From Odobenus rosmarus divergens (Eukaryota > Chordata > Mammalia > Carnivora > Odobenidae), in NCBI RefSeq assembly GCF_000321225.1, contig NW_004450582.1:78145-142144 (forward strand): a stretch of 64,000 nucleotides of DNA, given 5' to 3'. Positions within the stretch are counted from its first letter, which is position 1. Each line of letters starts with the position of its first letter. The notes beneath the pieces are model-generated. The model was not told the DNA's origin. It saw only the letters and a program-made list of their open reading frames with translations, and did no database searches. Positions 1 to 10,331 of this stretch are shown here, piece by piece. Made by a program: the position numbers and the translations under genes.

Positions 1-209
1 TGGACCCTTAACTATAGGGAACAAATTGGTGGTTACCAGAGGGGAGGTGGATGGGGAAATGGGTGAAATAGGTGATGAGGAGTAAGGAGTTCCAATGTGA
101 TGAGCACCAGGTGATGTATGAAAGTGTTGAATCACTATATTATATACCTGAAACTAATACTACACTGTATGTTAACTAACTGGAATTTAAATAAAATTTT
201 TAAAAAAAG
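1..209 (+). mobile_element. L1 LINE, 3' end only (cut by window edge)
   Basis: The sequence matches the last part of a carnivore L1 3' UTR: the 'ggtggttaccagagggg' block, the GGTGATGAGG / GATGAGCACC block, 'acctgaaactaata', 'atgttaactaactgg', then an AATAAAATTTTTAAAAAAA tail. The 5' part lies outside the window. It carries no coding sequence. Confidence 0.8.
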
Positions 210-974
210 ATGAACCACCTCAGTATGTGTAAAAAATAATAGATGGGATCAGTCTATTTGCCCCAATTTCATGTAAACCAGCCAAACATGAAAATTTTAC
301 TTAAGGCTTAAGAGAATTTATATGTAAAGATGCATTTTGTACATTTCCTTTTTTTTTAACTCTTGGTAAATACATATGATATACAGTAGTCTTAGAGCAT
401 GACATGCATTTGTTTTGTCCCACATTTTGTACAGCAACCACTGAATAAAGAGGGGCCCAGAAAGAATTACAATCACATAGACATTGATGTAGCAGTGCTA
501 AGAAGAGATGGTATAAGTCAGCCTTAGATTGCACCCTCAAGAAATCATGTTGAATTTCACAACAGGTAAGCATCTTGACAAATCCTTCTGAGTATGATGA
601 AAGCAGCTTGCAAAAATAGCATAAGAGTACATCCTGGATAACATCTCAGATACATCAATTTTGTTCCAGGGAACTTTATAGTATTATACTTAACTAGAGG
701 TATAGCAAGGTACTTCTTCAACCACATCATTGATCTTAGTAAGCCAGTGCCAATAATCTTTTTATAATACCAAATTATCAGTTGCTTGTACATTTTTAAT
801 TCTGAAATTTTATTAACTTTATGTTGATAAAAGTATATTCAAAGGAAAAAAAACTTTGGCTCTCACGAATACTGCATATCAGTTAAATTGTATACGCTTC
901 TCAGGGTGACATTATTTTCAAATTTAGGCATTCCATATGTTATTTTTCTAAGTGCTATTATTTAAATTGTTCTT
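210..974. other. Unassigned AT-rich sequence
   Basis: No repeat family recognised. The minus strand carries two overlapping short open frames (90 and 78 codons, at 301-573 and 557-793) in different phases. Neither shows a domain I recognise and there is no A-tail or flanking duplication to mark a processed gene copy. Confidence 0.4.
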
Positions 975-1187
975 GGGGCGCCTGGGTGGCTCAGTCAGTT
1001 AAGCGGCTGCCTTCGGCTCAGGTCATGGTCCCAGGGTCCTGGGATCAAGCCCCGCATCGGGCTCCCTGCTCAGCGGGGAGCCTGCTTCTCCCTCTCCCTC
1101 TGCCTACCTGTCTGCCTACTTGTGATCTCTCTCTTTCTCTCTGTCAAATAAATAAATTTTTTTTAAAAATCTTAAAAAAAAATAAAG
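975..1187 (+). mobile_element. Can-SINE (tRNA-derived carnivore SINE)
   Basis: Near full-length copy: GGGGCGCCTGGGTGGCTCAG head, A-box like TGGCTCAGTCAGTT, B-box like GGGATCAAGCCCC, (CT)-rich segment, CAAATAAATAAA and an A-rich tail. It is flanked by a short duplication around TGTTCTT (971 and 1188). It belongs to the CTGCCTTCGGCTCAGGTCATG subfamily. Confidence 0.95.
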
Positions 1188-1270
1188 TGTTCTTATGTGA
1201 AGCAGAATAGACACTAGATCTTTCTACAAATACCACTGATGCCAGTTTTCCAAACCAAAAATGAACTCTT

Positions 1271-1463
1271 TTTAAAGATTTCTTATTTATTTATTTGACA
1301 CAGAGAGAGGAGAGAGTGAGCACAAGCAGGGGGAGTGGCAGGCATGGGAGAAGCAGTCTCCCCACTGAGCAAGGAACCTGATGTGGGGCTCAATCTCCGG
1401 ACCCTGGGATCATGACTTGAGCCGAAGGCAGCTACTTAACCAACTGAGTCACCCAGGTGCCCC
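1271..1463 (-). mobile_element. Can-SINE
   Basis: Reverse complement of the same SINE, running from the T-rich tail and (GA)-rich stretch to CCCAGGTGCCCC. The flanks AAATGAACTCTTTT and AAATGAACTTTTTT are an imperfect target-site duplication. It lies 84 bp from a plus-strand copy, forming an inverted pair. Confidence 0.95.
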
Positions 1464-2521
1464 ACTAAATGAACTTTTTTCTACGTGCCTGTGTGTAGTT
1501 TGTTCACTTTTATATGCCCAGCATTGAGCACCTTGCCTGACATAAAATAGGCACACGACAAAAGTATTAATTTTTGGTACCATTAAGCAATAGCAGAACA
1601 AAAGCTATAATTAAAAAAAAAACAAATTCCATGGTTTTTTTAATAAGAAATTATCACATAAGCCATAACATACTTACATGGATAATAAGCACATATATTT
1701 TCCATAACTGGATGAAAGTAGCCATTATCCTGTTACTGTCCTAGAGCTCAAGTAAACAAAATGATATACAATATGGTTTAAAAGTAGAGCAAGATCCTAG
1801 ATGAAATCCACATCAAGAGCTTTCTCTATTATCTCACAAAGAGCAGGGGAAGGGAGATTAAGGAGTCATGATCTGGGAGAATGTCAGAGAGTAGAGAAGG
1901 AGGTGCTAAGGACAGACAAACTCATTTCTGAGAAAAGATCCTTTTATAGATTAAAAAATAACTTTGGAGAACCATTAAAAACTATGAAATTCTAACTAGA
2001 GGTAGCAAATCAATATCTGCTTCCTCCATCCTTGGATAAGGAAATGACAATTGAAGGGTTCACTTGGTATGGCCTTCTCAATCTACCGACTGTTCAAACT
2101 GGCTTCCTGGCAGAACCAGAATATCACACATATTGAGAATACTTCTCTCAAATGCTATCAGTATTCCATTATGAAGGAACTGTCCACTGAGTTGGTAACA
2201 TAAATGGAGTTTGTTCACATTTCTACAGGCAGCACTTAATCTTGGCACTACCTCTGACCACCACTGATTAAGTCCACAGTTAGAAGTAAGAAAGTTTAAC
2301 ATAAATAATATAACTGGAGGGTCATAAGGTCCCCAAATTTTGCAACATGTTGTGAACCTTCATCAAGTCAGATATCAGATTCAGCCATGTAGCTAGGAAG
2401 GGAGATTTAAACCTTTACATTTTTTTTCACTGCTTTCATGTCTCATGGGACTACCAAGATCACTGATGATACCAACACATTTAAAATAAAAAGGGAATGA
2501 TGTGATATAATTAAATTTTAA
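1464..2521. other. Unassigned unique sequence
   Basis: No recognisable repeat or gene. Short open frames at 1801-1995 (+) and 2078-2302 (-) have no family features and look like chance frames. Confidence 0.4.
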
Positions 2522-2530
2522 AAATTATAT

Positions 2531-3690
2531 TTTTTTTTTACAATGCTATTACAAAACAGTATTTACTATATTATTGTTGTACCTATGTTGTATCTTTCAC
2601 TCCCTTGAATTATTCATTACATAACTGGAAGCCTGTACCTTCTTCTACCCTTCATGTATTTTGGCCTTTACCCCACCCCACTCCCCTCGAGCATCCCTCA
2701 GTTTCTTTTCCTTATGGGTCTGTTTCTGATGATTTTGTTTGTTGTTTTACATATAATTGAAATCATATGGTATTTGTCTTTGTCTGACTTATTTCACTTA
2801 GCATAATACTCTCGAGTTCCATTCATGTTGTTGCAAATGACAAGATCTCCTTGTTTTTTATGTCTGAGTAATATTTTATATACATACATACCACATCTTC
2901 TTTGTCCATTCATCTATTGATGGATACTGGGGTTGCTTCCATTTCTTAGCTATCACAGATAATACTGCAATAAACATAGGGGTGAATATCTTTTCAAATT
3001 AGTGTTTGATTTTCTTTGGGTAAATACCCAGTAGTAGAATTACTGGATTAAATGGTATTTCCATTTTTAAATTTTTGAGGAACCTCCACACTGTTTTTCA
3101 CAGTGGCTGTACCAATTTGTATTCCCAACAATGCATGAGAATTCCTTTTTTCTACAACTTTGCCAATATTGTTTTTTCATGTCTTTTTTATTCTAGCCAT
3201 TCTGGTTGATATGAAGTGATACCTCGTTGTGGTTTTGATTAGCATTTCCCTGATGATTACTGATGTTCACCATTTTTTCATGTGTCTATTGGCCATCTAT
3301 ATGTGTTTGGAAAAATGTTCAGGTCCTCTGCCCATTTTTAATTGGATTATTTGTGGGGGGTTTTAGTATTGATTTGTATAAGTTCTTTATAAATTTAGGA
3401 TATTAACCCTTTATCAGAAATATCAATTGCAAATATCTTTCATTCAGTAGGTTGCCTTTTCATTTTATTGATGGCTTATTTGTTGTGCAAAAGCTTTTTA
3501 TTTTGGTGTAGTCCCATAGTTTATTTCTCCTTTTGTTTCCCTTGTCTGAGGTTGCCTACCTAGAAAAATGTTATTAAAGCTGATGTCAGATTACTTCATA
3601 TGTTTTCTTCCAGGAGTTTTATGGCTTCAGGTCTCACATTTAGATCTTTAATCCATTTTGAGTTTATTTTTGAACTGAGTTAATTTTTGA
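2531..3690 (-). mobile_element. L1 LINE, 5'-truncated (ORF2 C-terminal end and 3' UTR)
   Basis: Read on the minus strand this is the conserved L1 ORF2 tail (for example the 'tatccattcatctattgatgg', 'taaatacccagtagtagaatt' and 'tctattggccatctat' stretches) followed by a 3' UTR and poly-A (poly-T at about 2531). Many stops and indels make it non-coding. The flanks AAATTATATT at 2522-2531 and 3690-3699 fit a target-site duplication. Confidence 0.85.
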
Positions 3691-3699
3691 AATTATATT

Positions 3700-4249
3700 A
3701 TTCTAAGATTTTCTCTAGAGATATATAATACTCAGTAGGCAAGCAAGAATAGTGATTGAAGAATGAATTAATGAATGAATGTGAATGTAAAAGAATCTAT
3801 CTAAAAAGCACATTTGTTAGAAAAAAACAAATCACTATTGCATGCTAAATATATTATTTTCCATGCTACTATATAATTCTGAGATATTACAAAGTTAAAA
3901 AAAATATTTAATATGATTATCCCTATCCCTAAGCTAATTTTTTAAAAAATCAGGGTGGATAATATTTGCCCGCCAGATATTTTTTAAAGTATTAAATTAA
4001 AACTTCAAGGGACTCTTTTCAACTTACTGATTCCATAAATTGGTTTTGTAAATCACTAGAAAAATGGAATGCACAATTTGAACAAATATTATACTCTCTG
4101 GATAAATCTGTTTTAATATTGCCTAAGAATGTAACTCCTAAAACAAATGTTACATTCATTTATGCTTACTACTGTGGATGATACACAAAAAAAATACCCC
4201 TGCAAAAATATAATTATATAAAAAAATACATTCAGAATTTTTGTAGGTG
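3700..4249. other. Unassigned AT-rich sequence
   Basis: AT-rich DNA with a small (GAAT)-like run near 3755-3790. No family recognised. Confidence 0.4.
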
Positions 4250-6028
4250 ACTTCTGCTTCTACCCATGATAAAGTAAGGGACTGGATTTGCCTTCCTATC
4301 TTCAACAACTAAAAAATGAAACAAAATATATCAAATGACAATATTTAGACATTGGGAATAAGCAGCATGAGCTGTTAATCCCTGGGAAAAGAGAAACCGA
4401 TGAGGTGAGCCTTCCAATTGTCCTAGCTTCTTGCCTAAAGGAGATTTCCTGTATACAATATAAGGAAGGGATTCCCAGCAAAGCCAGGATACTCTCTAAG
4501 TTGGGGAGACAGACTGGAAATTGAGAAGGCCAAGGTGGCTATAATTTGTAAACATCATACTAAAGTACTAAAGAATATATACTGGAGGAAAGACAAAGAA
4601 ACAGAACAGTCCACTTTAATCTTTGGCTTAGTGCTTCTTTGGGAAATTAAGGGAAGGATCATTAATTTACCTGAGTTTTTTTGGGGAAAAAAAAAAGACT
4701 CAAAAGCATTAGGCTGAATAATTATTAGAGTTCACAGAAGGCAAGAATAATTTGTTTTCTTACCAACCAGAGAGAAAAGAACTAATAACACAAGAAGGAT
4801 CAGAAGAGACCTTAAAAAGGTAATGCATAAGTAGTGGGGTTAAATTAGTCCTAGAGTAAAGGCTGCTCTGAGTTTACCATAATAAATTATTGTTGGGGAA
4901 GCCTCAAAAGAATGTGATAGATTTTTTATTCCAGAACCAAAGCAAACATTGTTTAAAGGAATATAACAAAGTCCAGCACTCGACAGTATAAAATCCACAT
5001 TGTCCCTTAGCCATTAATAAATTCCCAACATGCAAAGCATAAAAATATGAACCATACAGGAGTAAATCAATTACTACAAACTGACTGAAAAATGACAGAT
5101 GATAGAATTATAAGACAAGGTAGTTAAAATAACTATTTTCCATATGTTTATATCTTTAAAAAGCTATAGGAATATGGCCATAATGACTAGAGCAATGTAA
5201 AATGTAAAAAAAAAAATACAAATAGTACTTCAAGAGATTGAAAAATGAAATACCTGCAAAAATTCATTAATAGAATTAACAACAGTTTAGCCTATTAATC
5301 CCTGCAGAGTAAAAGATATGTGAATTTAATGGGGCGCCTGGGTGGCTCAGTCATTAAGTGTCTACCTTCGGCTCAGTTCATGGTACCAGGATCCTGAGAT
5401 TGAGTCCCACATTGGGCTCCCTGCTCGGCAAGAAGCCTGCTTCTCCCTCTCGCACTCTCCCTGCTTATGTTCCCTCTTTCGCTGTCTCTCTCTCTCTCTC
5501 TGTCAAATAAATAAAATCCTAAAAAAAAAAAAAAAAAAGATATGTGAATTCAAGACATAACAAAAGAAAAGCAAAACAACTATCTAAAAATGAAGTACAG
5601 GGAGAAAAAAAATTGAATATAAACCAAAAAATATCACTAAATTTTGTCATAGTATCAAGCATCTAACATATATGTACAATGGAAGTCTGAGAACGAAGAG
5701 TGGCAGAAAATATATTTGAATAAATGGCTATTTTACCCCCACACACACCCAATTTCATAGAGACTATAAAACCATAGACCTGAGAAGCTTATTAAAAACA
5801 AAAGAGAAGAAAGTTGAAAATAATACCAAAGCACGTCCTGGTTAGATTGCTGAAAACCAGTCATAAAGAGAAAAAAATTTTAATCAATCAGAAAAAGAAA
5901 ATATTTTACATAGACAGTGAGTATAGAATACTTGTCAGAGATTATTCAAATGAGATGAAAATAGAGCAACATTTTTTAAGTACTGAAATTAAAAATAAAA
6001 CTCTATCTGAATATCTATAACTGTTAAC
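4250..6028 (+). mobile_element. Ancient L1 (L1M/HAL1-like), 5' UTR and ORF1 portion
   Basis: The segment 5814-6020 matches the conserved end of an old L1 ORF1 region ('ttgctgaaaaccagt', 'gagcaacattttttaagtactgaaa'). The upstream part resembles an old L1 5' UTR but is very divergent, so the left limit is approximate. The same element resumes after the MaLR insertion, so this is the front of one old plus-strand L1 reaching about 11.29 kb. It is far too decayed to code. Confidence 0.6.
5331..5538 (+). mobile_element. Can-SINE with 16-bp target-site duplication
   Basis: Full-length copy starting GGGGCGCCTGGGTGGCTCAG and ending in an A18 tail. It is flanked by perfect AAAAGATATGTGAATT copies at 5311-5326 and 5535-5550, the second overlapping the A-tail. 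It sits inside the old L1. Confidence 0.95.
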
Positions 6029-6320
6029 CTATGTCGGTACCAACATTGTATTTTGGGAACTGATTTCTTGTTTTTTGAATTTCACAGGTTAATAGTCGGA
6101 AAGAAATTTTGCCCCAGGATGGATTATACCAAAGTCTTATCCATACCTAATTTAGTTGAATGAGATAATGAGATTTGGGACTTTTGAACCGATGTGACTT
6201 AAGTGAGATTGCAGATTTGAGAGATGATGATGCTATGGGTAGATGCTTTTGAAGAACTTGGGTTAGAGATGTATTTTGTATTTGGAATGGATGTAAAGCT
6301 TTAAGGGCTAGAGGGTTGAC
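6029..6320 (+). mobile_element. MaLR-type internal sequence, 3' end
   Basis: The stretch with 'gagatttgggacttttgaac' and 'atgtattttgtatttggaatgg' resembles the end of MaLR (THE/MST/MLT1-type) internal sequence that normally lies just upstream of the 3' LTR. An MLT1-like LTR follows immediately. Non-coding fossil of an endogenous LTR retrotransposon. Confidence 0.5.
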
Positions 6321-6777
6321 TGTAGTAAGCTGAATAACGGATCCTTAAAGATGTTTATGTCCTAATCTGGAGGAAACTGTGTGTATTCTGCCTTACATTC
6401 AAAAGAGACTTATCATTTTTTATTAAGTTAATGAACTTGAAATGGGAAGATTACTCTGGATCTCTGTAGGGTTGGTATAATCACAAGACTCCTTGTAAGA
6501 GAGAGGTAGAGGTTAAAAAAAGATCAGATGACAGCAACAGAAGTTGGAGGGAGGAGCCATACTTAGAAGGTGGAGGAAGAGGTCATGAGCCAAACAATGT
6601 AGAATCTTGGAAAGGCAAGGAAAGAAATTCTCCCTAGTGTCTCCAGATAAAACAAAACCCTGAAGTCTCACTTTGAAGTTCTAACCTCCCAAACTATAAG
6701 AGAATAAATTTCTGTTGTTTTAAGCCACCAGATGTGTAATAATTTGTTACAACAGCATTAGAAAACCAATTCGGTAA
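6321..6777 (+). mobile_element. MLT1-type LTR (MaLR)
   Basis: Starts TGTAGTAAGCTGAAT and shows the MLT1 hallmarks: 'tgtcctaatctggagg', a GACTCCTTGTAAGAGAGAGG block, an AATAAA signal within AGAATAAATTTCTGTTGTTT followed by TAAGCCACCAG, then 'ttgttacaacagcattagaaaacc'. With the MaLR internal fragment upstream, it split the old L1. Confidence 0.75.
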
Positions 6778-8420
6778 TATTAATAAAAGATGTAGAAATA
6801 AAATGCCTGAAAACAGTAGCCTGAAGGATGGGGGAGGAGAGAAATGGAAGGATTCAGTTGTAAGTTTCTTACATTATTCATGAATTGATCTATTATTATT
6901 TGAAAGTACACTGTGTTAAGTTAAAGATATATACTGTTAGCACTAGGACAACTGCTAAAAAAATTAAGAGGATAGTAAATAAGTAAATACTAGAGATAGA
7001 ATAGAATCATTTAAAAAAAAACCCTCAATCCTATCAAAAGAAGGCAAATAAAGAGAAAAAACTACAAATAACAAACAAATAAAAATAGAAAATAACAATG
7101 TGACATAGTAAACACAACCATTTTGATAATTACATTAAGTGGAAATACTCTAAGCCTTCTAATTAAAAATCAGATATTGCCATTCTATATAAAAAAAACA
7201 CAACCATATGTCTAACAACAACAAAGAGAAAAGCCACTCTATATAAAGGTATGGGTAGATTAAAAATAAAAAGATGGAAAAATATACTTTACTAAGACTA
7301 CTTATAAGAAAGCTAGAGTTGTGATATAAATATCAAAGTATTTCAGAGGAAGAATAAAAGGGGTAAAGAGAAAAAAGTTTGATGATAAAAAATTTATCAA
7401 GAGGATGAAACTGTCATAAAGCCTTATGTACCTGGTAACTGAACTTCAAAATACATGAAGCAAAAACTTGTAGAACTGAAGGGAAAAATGGACAACCCAA
7501 AATTATAATTGAAGATTTTTAACACTTCTTTATGAGTAATTCAGAGAATTGCAATTGGACAGAAAATCAGTAGTATATAATTCAAAAATGCAATATTTCT
7601 GACCAAATGTATTCATAGAACACTCTACTAAACAGCAGAAGAGTACACATTTTCAAATGCAAATGGACACACATGTATTCTGAGCAATAAAAGTAGTTAT
7701 AAGTTTAAAAGAAAAAAAATGTGCAAAGTAAATACTCTGACCCAAGTCAAATTAAACTACAATCAATAACAATATCTGGAAATCAAATATTTAGAAATTA
7801 AACAATACATTTTAAATAAAAGAGTGGTCAATGAGAAAATTATAAGGGAAATTAGACAGTACATTTAACTGAATAAAAATGAATACATAGCATTTTAAAT
7901 GTTGTGGGATGAAACTAAAGCAGTTTTAAAGGAAAATATATAGTATTTAAAGCAAGAAAGTTCTCAAATCATTGACCTAATAATTTTACTTTAAGTCACT
8001 AGAATATAAGATAAATTAATCCAAAAATAATCAGAAGGAAGGAACTACCAAGGATAAGGGCAAAAGTAAATAAAACAGAAAAACAATGGAGAAAGTCAAA
8101 GAACCCCCAACTTGATTTTTTTAAGTTCAATAATATTTATAAACTTCTATTATACTAATGAGAAAAATAAAGACACAAGTGACCAATAACAATTTTAAAA
8201 GGTACTACAGATCCCACCATATTTAGCAACTTTGAGCAAGTTTATGCCAATTTAATATTGAGATAAAATATGCAAGGCCCTCAAAATAATCTACTAAAGC
8301 TCAGTTAGAAGAAAAAACACATAACCTAAATAATCTTAATTGAATTAGCAGCTAAGAACCTTACCACAGAGAAAATCTACACCCGTAGGACTTAACTGGT
8401 AAATTCTAACAAGCATTTTA

Positions 8421-8627
8421 AAGATTTATTTATTTATTTGAGAGAGAAAGCACATGCTGCATGAGCAGGGGGAGGGGCAGAGGGAGAGAGAAAGTAAGAG
8501 AGAATCTCCAGCAGACTCCACACTGAGCACGGAGCCTGACCTGGGGTTCCATGCCAGGACCCTGAGGTCATGATACCACCCAAACACAAGAGTGGACACT
8601 CAACCAACTGAACCACCAAGTACCCCG
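8421..8627 (-). mobile_element. Can-SINE (older variant)
   Basis: Minus-strand copy with (TTTA)n tail, GAGAGAGAAAGCACATG and a decayed head. Perfect flanking duplication TAACAAGCATTTTAAA at about 8407 and 8628. It lies within the old L1 ORF2. Confidence 0.92.
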
Positions 8628-8655
8628 TAACAAGCATTTTAAAAAGTAATACAAT

Positions 8656-9040
8656 ACCAGGAAACCTGTGTGGCCTAGTTGGTTAAGCATTTGACTCTTG
8701 ATTTCTGCTCAGGTTATGATCTCAGTGTCTTGAGATCAAGCCCAGCATAGGCTCCACACTGAGCATAGAGCCTGCTTAAGATTCTCTCCCTCTCCCTTTG
8801 GCACCTGGGTGGCTCAGTTAGTTGAGCATCTGACTCTTGATTTTGGCTCAGGTCATGATCTGAGCTCTGCGTTAGGTTCCCTGCTCAGCAGGGAGTCAGC
8901 TTCTCTCCCTCTCCCTCTGCCCCCCCCACTTGCATGTACATGCATGCTCTCAAATAAATAAATCTTAAAAAAAATACTATCTCGCTCCTTCTCCCTTTGC
9001 CCATCCCCCCAGCTCGTGCTCTCTTTCTCTAAATATATAT
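8656..9040 (+). mobile_element. Older Can-SINE split by a nested SINE
   Basis: The left half (about 8656-8799, 'tgtggcctagttggttaagc', 'gactcttgatttctgctcagg') and right half (about 8976-9040, (CT)-rich end) are one older SINE with a younger copy inside. The outer duplication AGTAATACAAT lies at 8645-8655 and 9041-9051. Confidence 0.85.
8800..8975 (+). mobile_element. Can-SINE nested inside another Can-SINE
   Basis: Begins GCACCTGGGTGGCTCAG and ends CAAATAAATAAATCTTAAAAAAAA. Related CT-rich stretches ending in CTCCCTTTG border both sides and are likely the target-site duplication in the host SINE. Confidence 0.9.
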
Positions 9041-9181
9041 AGTAATACAATTCCACAAACTTTTCTGGGAAATAAAAGGATACACTTCAGCTTATTTTAT
9101 GAAGGAGCATTAATTTGATAACAAAATTAGAAAAAGTTATTACAATAAAATTAAAGACAAATGTCTCTGAACATAGATTCT

Positions 9182-9370
9182 TTTTTTAAAAAAGATTTTA
9201 TTTATTTGAGAGAGAATGAGATAGAGAGAGAGCATGAGAGGGGGGAGGGTCAGAGGGAGAAGCAGACTCCCCGCTGAGCAGGGAGCCCAAAGTGGGACTC
9301 AATCCCGGGACTCCAGGATCATGACCTGAGGCGAAGGCAGTCACTTAACCAACTGAGCCACCCAGGTGCC
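9182..9370 (-). mobile_element. Can-SINE with perfect 17-bp TSD
   Basis: Young-looking minus-strand copy of the GAGAGGGGGGAGGGTCAGAGG subfamily. Perfect duplication CTCTGAACATAGATTCT at 9165-9181 and 9371-9387. Inserted in the old L1. Confidence 0.96.
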
Positions 9371-9687
9371 CTCTGAACATAGATTCTAAAACAATTATCC
9401 CAAATTTAGAAAACTCAATTTAGCCATATATAGAAAAGATCATACATCATAATCAAGTTGAGTTTATCCTCAACTTGAAGATGAGGAATTGAAGGATGGT
9501 TTAACATTCAAAAAATAATCATTATAATTTGCTGTGTTAATAGACTGAAAAATGAAAAACATATAACTATGTCAATAGATTAAGACTAGATACAGAAATA
9601 ACATTTATCAAAATTCAACATACATTCATGTTAAAAAAAAAAAAAAACCTCTCAGCAAACTAGATTGATAAAAAGCATCTGTACTCA

Positions 9688-9884
9688 GGTGCCTGGGTGG
9701 CTCAGTTGGTTAAGCAACTGCCTTCAGCTCAGGTCATGATCCCAGGGTCCTCGGATCCAGCCCCACATCGGGCTCCCTGCTCGGCGGGAGGCCTGCTTCT
9801 CCCTCTCCCACTCCCCCTGCTTGTGTTCCCTCTCTCACTGTCTCTCTCTCTGTCAAATAAATAAATAAAATCTTTAAAAAAAAA
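9688..9884 (+). mobile_element. Can-SINE, first of a same-site tandem pair
   Basis: Full-length plus-strand copy with A-tail. AAAAAGCATCTG occurs before it (9670-9681) and after its tail (9885-9896). The same 12-mer also follows the next SINE, so both used the same target. Confidence 0.95.
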
Positions 9885-9896
9885 AAAAAGCATCTG

Positions 9897-10088
9897 GGTG
9901 CGCCTGGGTGGCTCAGTCGTTAAGCGTCTGCCTTCGGCTCAGGTCATGATCCCAGGGTCCTGGGATCTAGCCCAACATCGGGCTCCCTGCTCCATGGGAA
10001 GCCTGTTTCTCCCTCTCCCACTCTCCCTGCTTGTGTTCCCTCTCTCGCTGTGTCTGTCTCTGTCAAGTAAATAAATAAAATCTTAAAA
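9897..10088 (+). mobile_element. Can-SINE, second of a same-site tandem pair
   Basis: Full-length copy directly after the previous SINE, starting at the duplicated 12-mer AAAAAGCATCTG and ending with another copy of it (10089-10100). Confidence 0.95.
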
Positions 10089-10134
10089 AAAAAGCATCTG
10101 TACAATTTTCATCACACTTAAAGGCGAATGACTA

Positions 10135-10331
10135 GGGACACCAGGTGGCTCAGTCAGGTAGCGACTGACTCTTGATTTCAGCTCAGGTCATGATCTCAAG
10201 GTTGTGAGATTGAGCCCTGCATCAGGCTCTGTGCTGGGCATGGAGTCTGCTTAAGATTCTCTCTCCCTCTCCTTCTGCCCCTCCCCATTCCCTCTCTCTC
10301 TCTCCCTCCCTCTCTAAAAAAAGAAAAAAAT
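10135..10331 (+). mobile_element. Can-SINE (GACTCTTGATTTC variant)
   Basis: Older subfamily with 'gactcttgatttcagctcag' and 'cttaagattctctctccctc'. Flanked by GGCGAATGACTA (10123-10134) and GGTGAATGACTA (10332-10343), a one-mismatch duplication. Confidence 0.93.

Noticed and set aside
986..1210. Open frames starting MAQSVKRLPSAQVM and similar (also 5342, 30559, 43579, 61567) as a protein family
   Set aside because: They are recurring chance frames through the Can-SINE head, so the similarity is the repeat itself.
6321..6777. AATAAA in the MLT1 LTR as the 3' end of a host gene
   Set aside because: It is the LTR's own polyadenylation signal and no exon lies upstream.
9670..10100. Repeated 12-mer with interleaved units as a CRISPR-like array
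   Set aside because: The host is a mammal and the 'spacers' are two SINEs; the 12-mers are target-site duplications.
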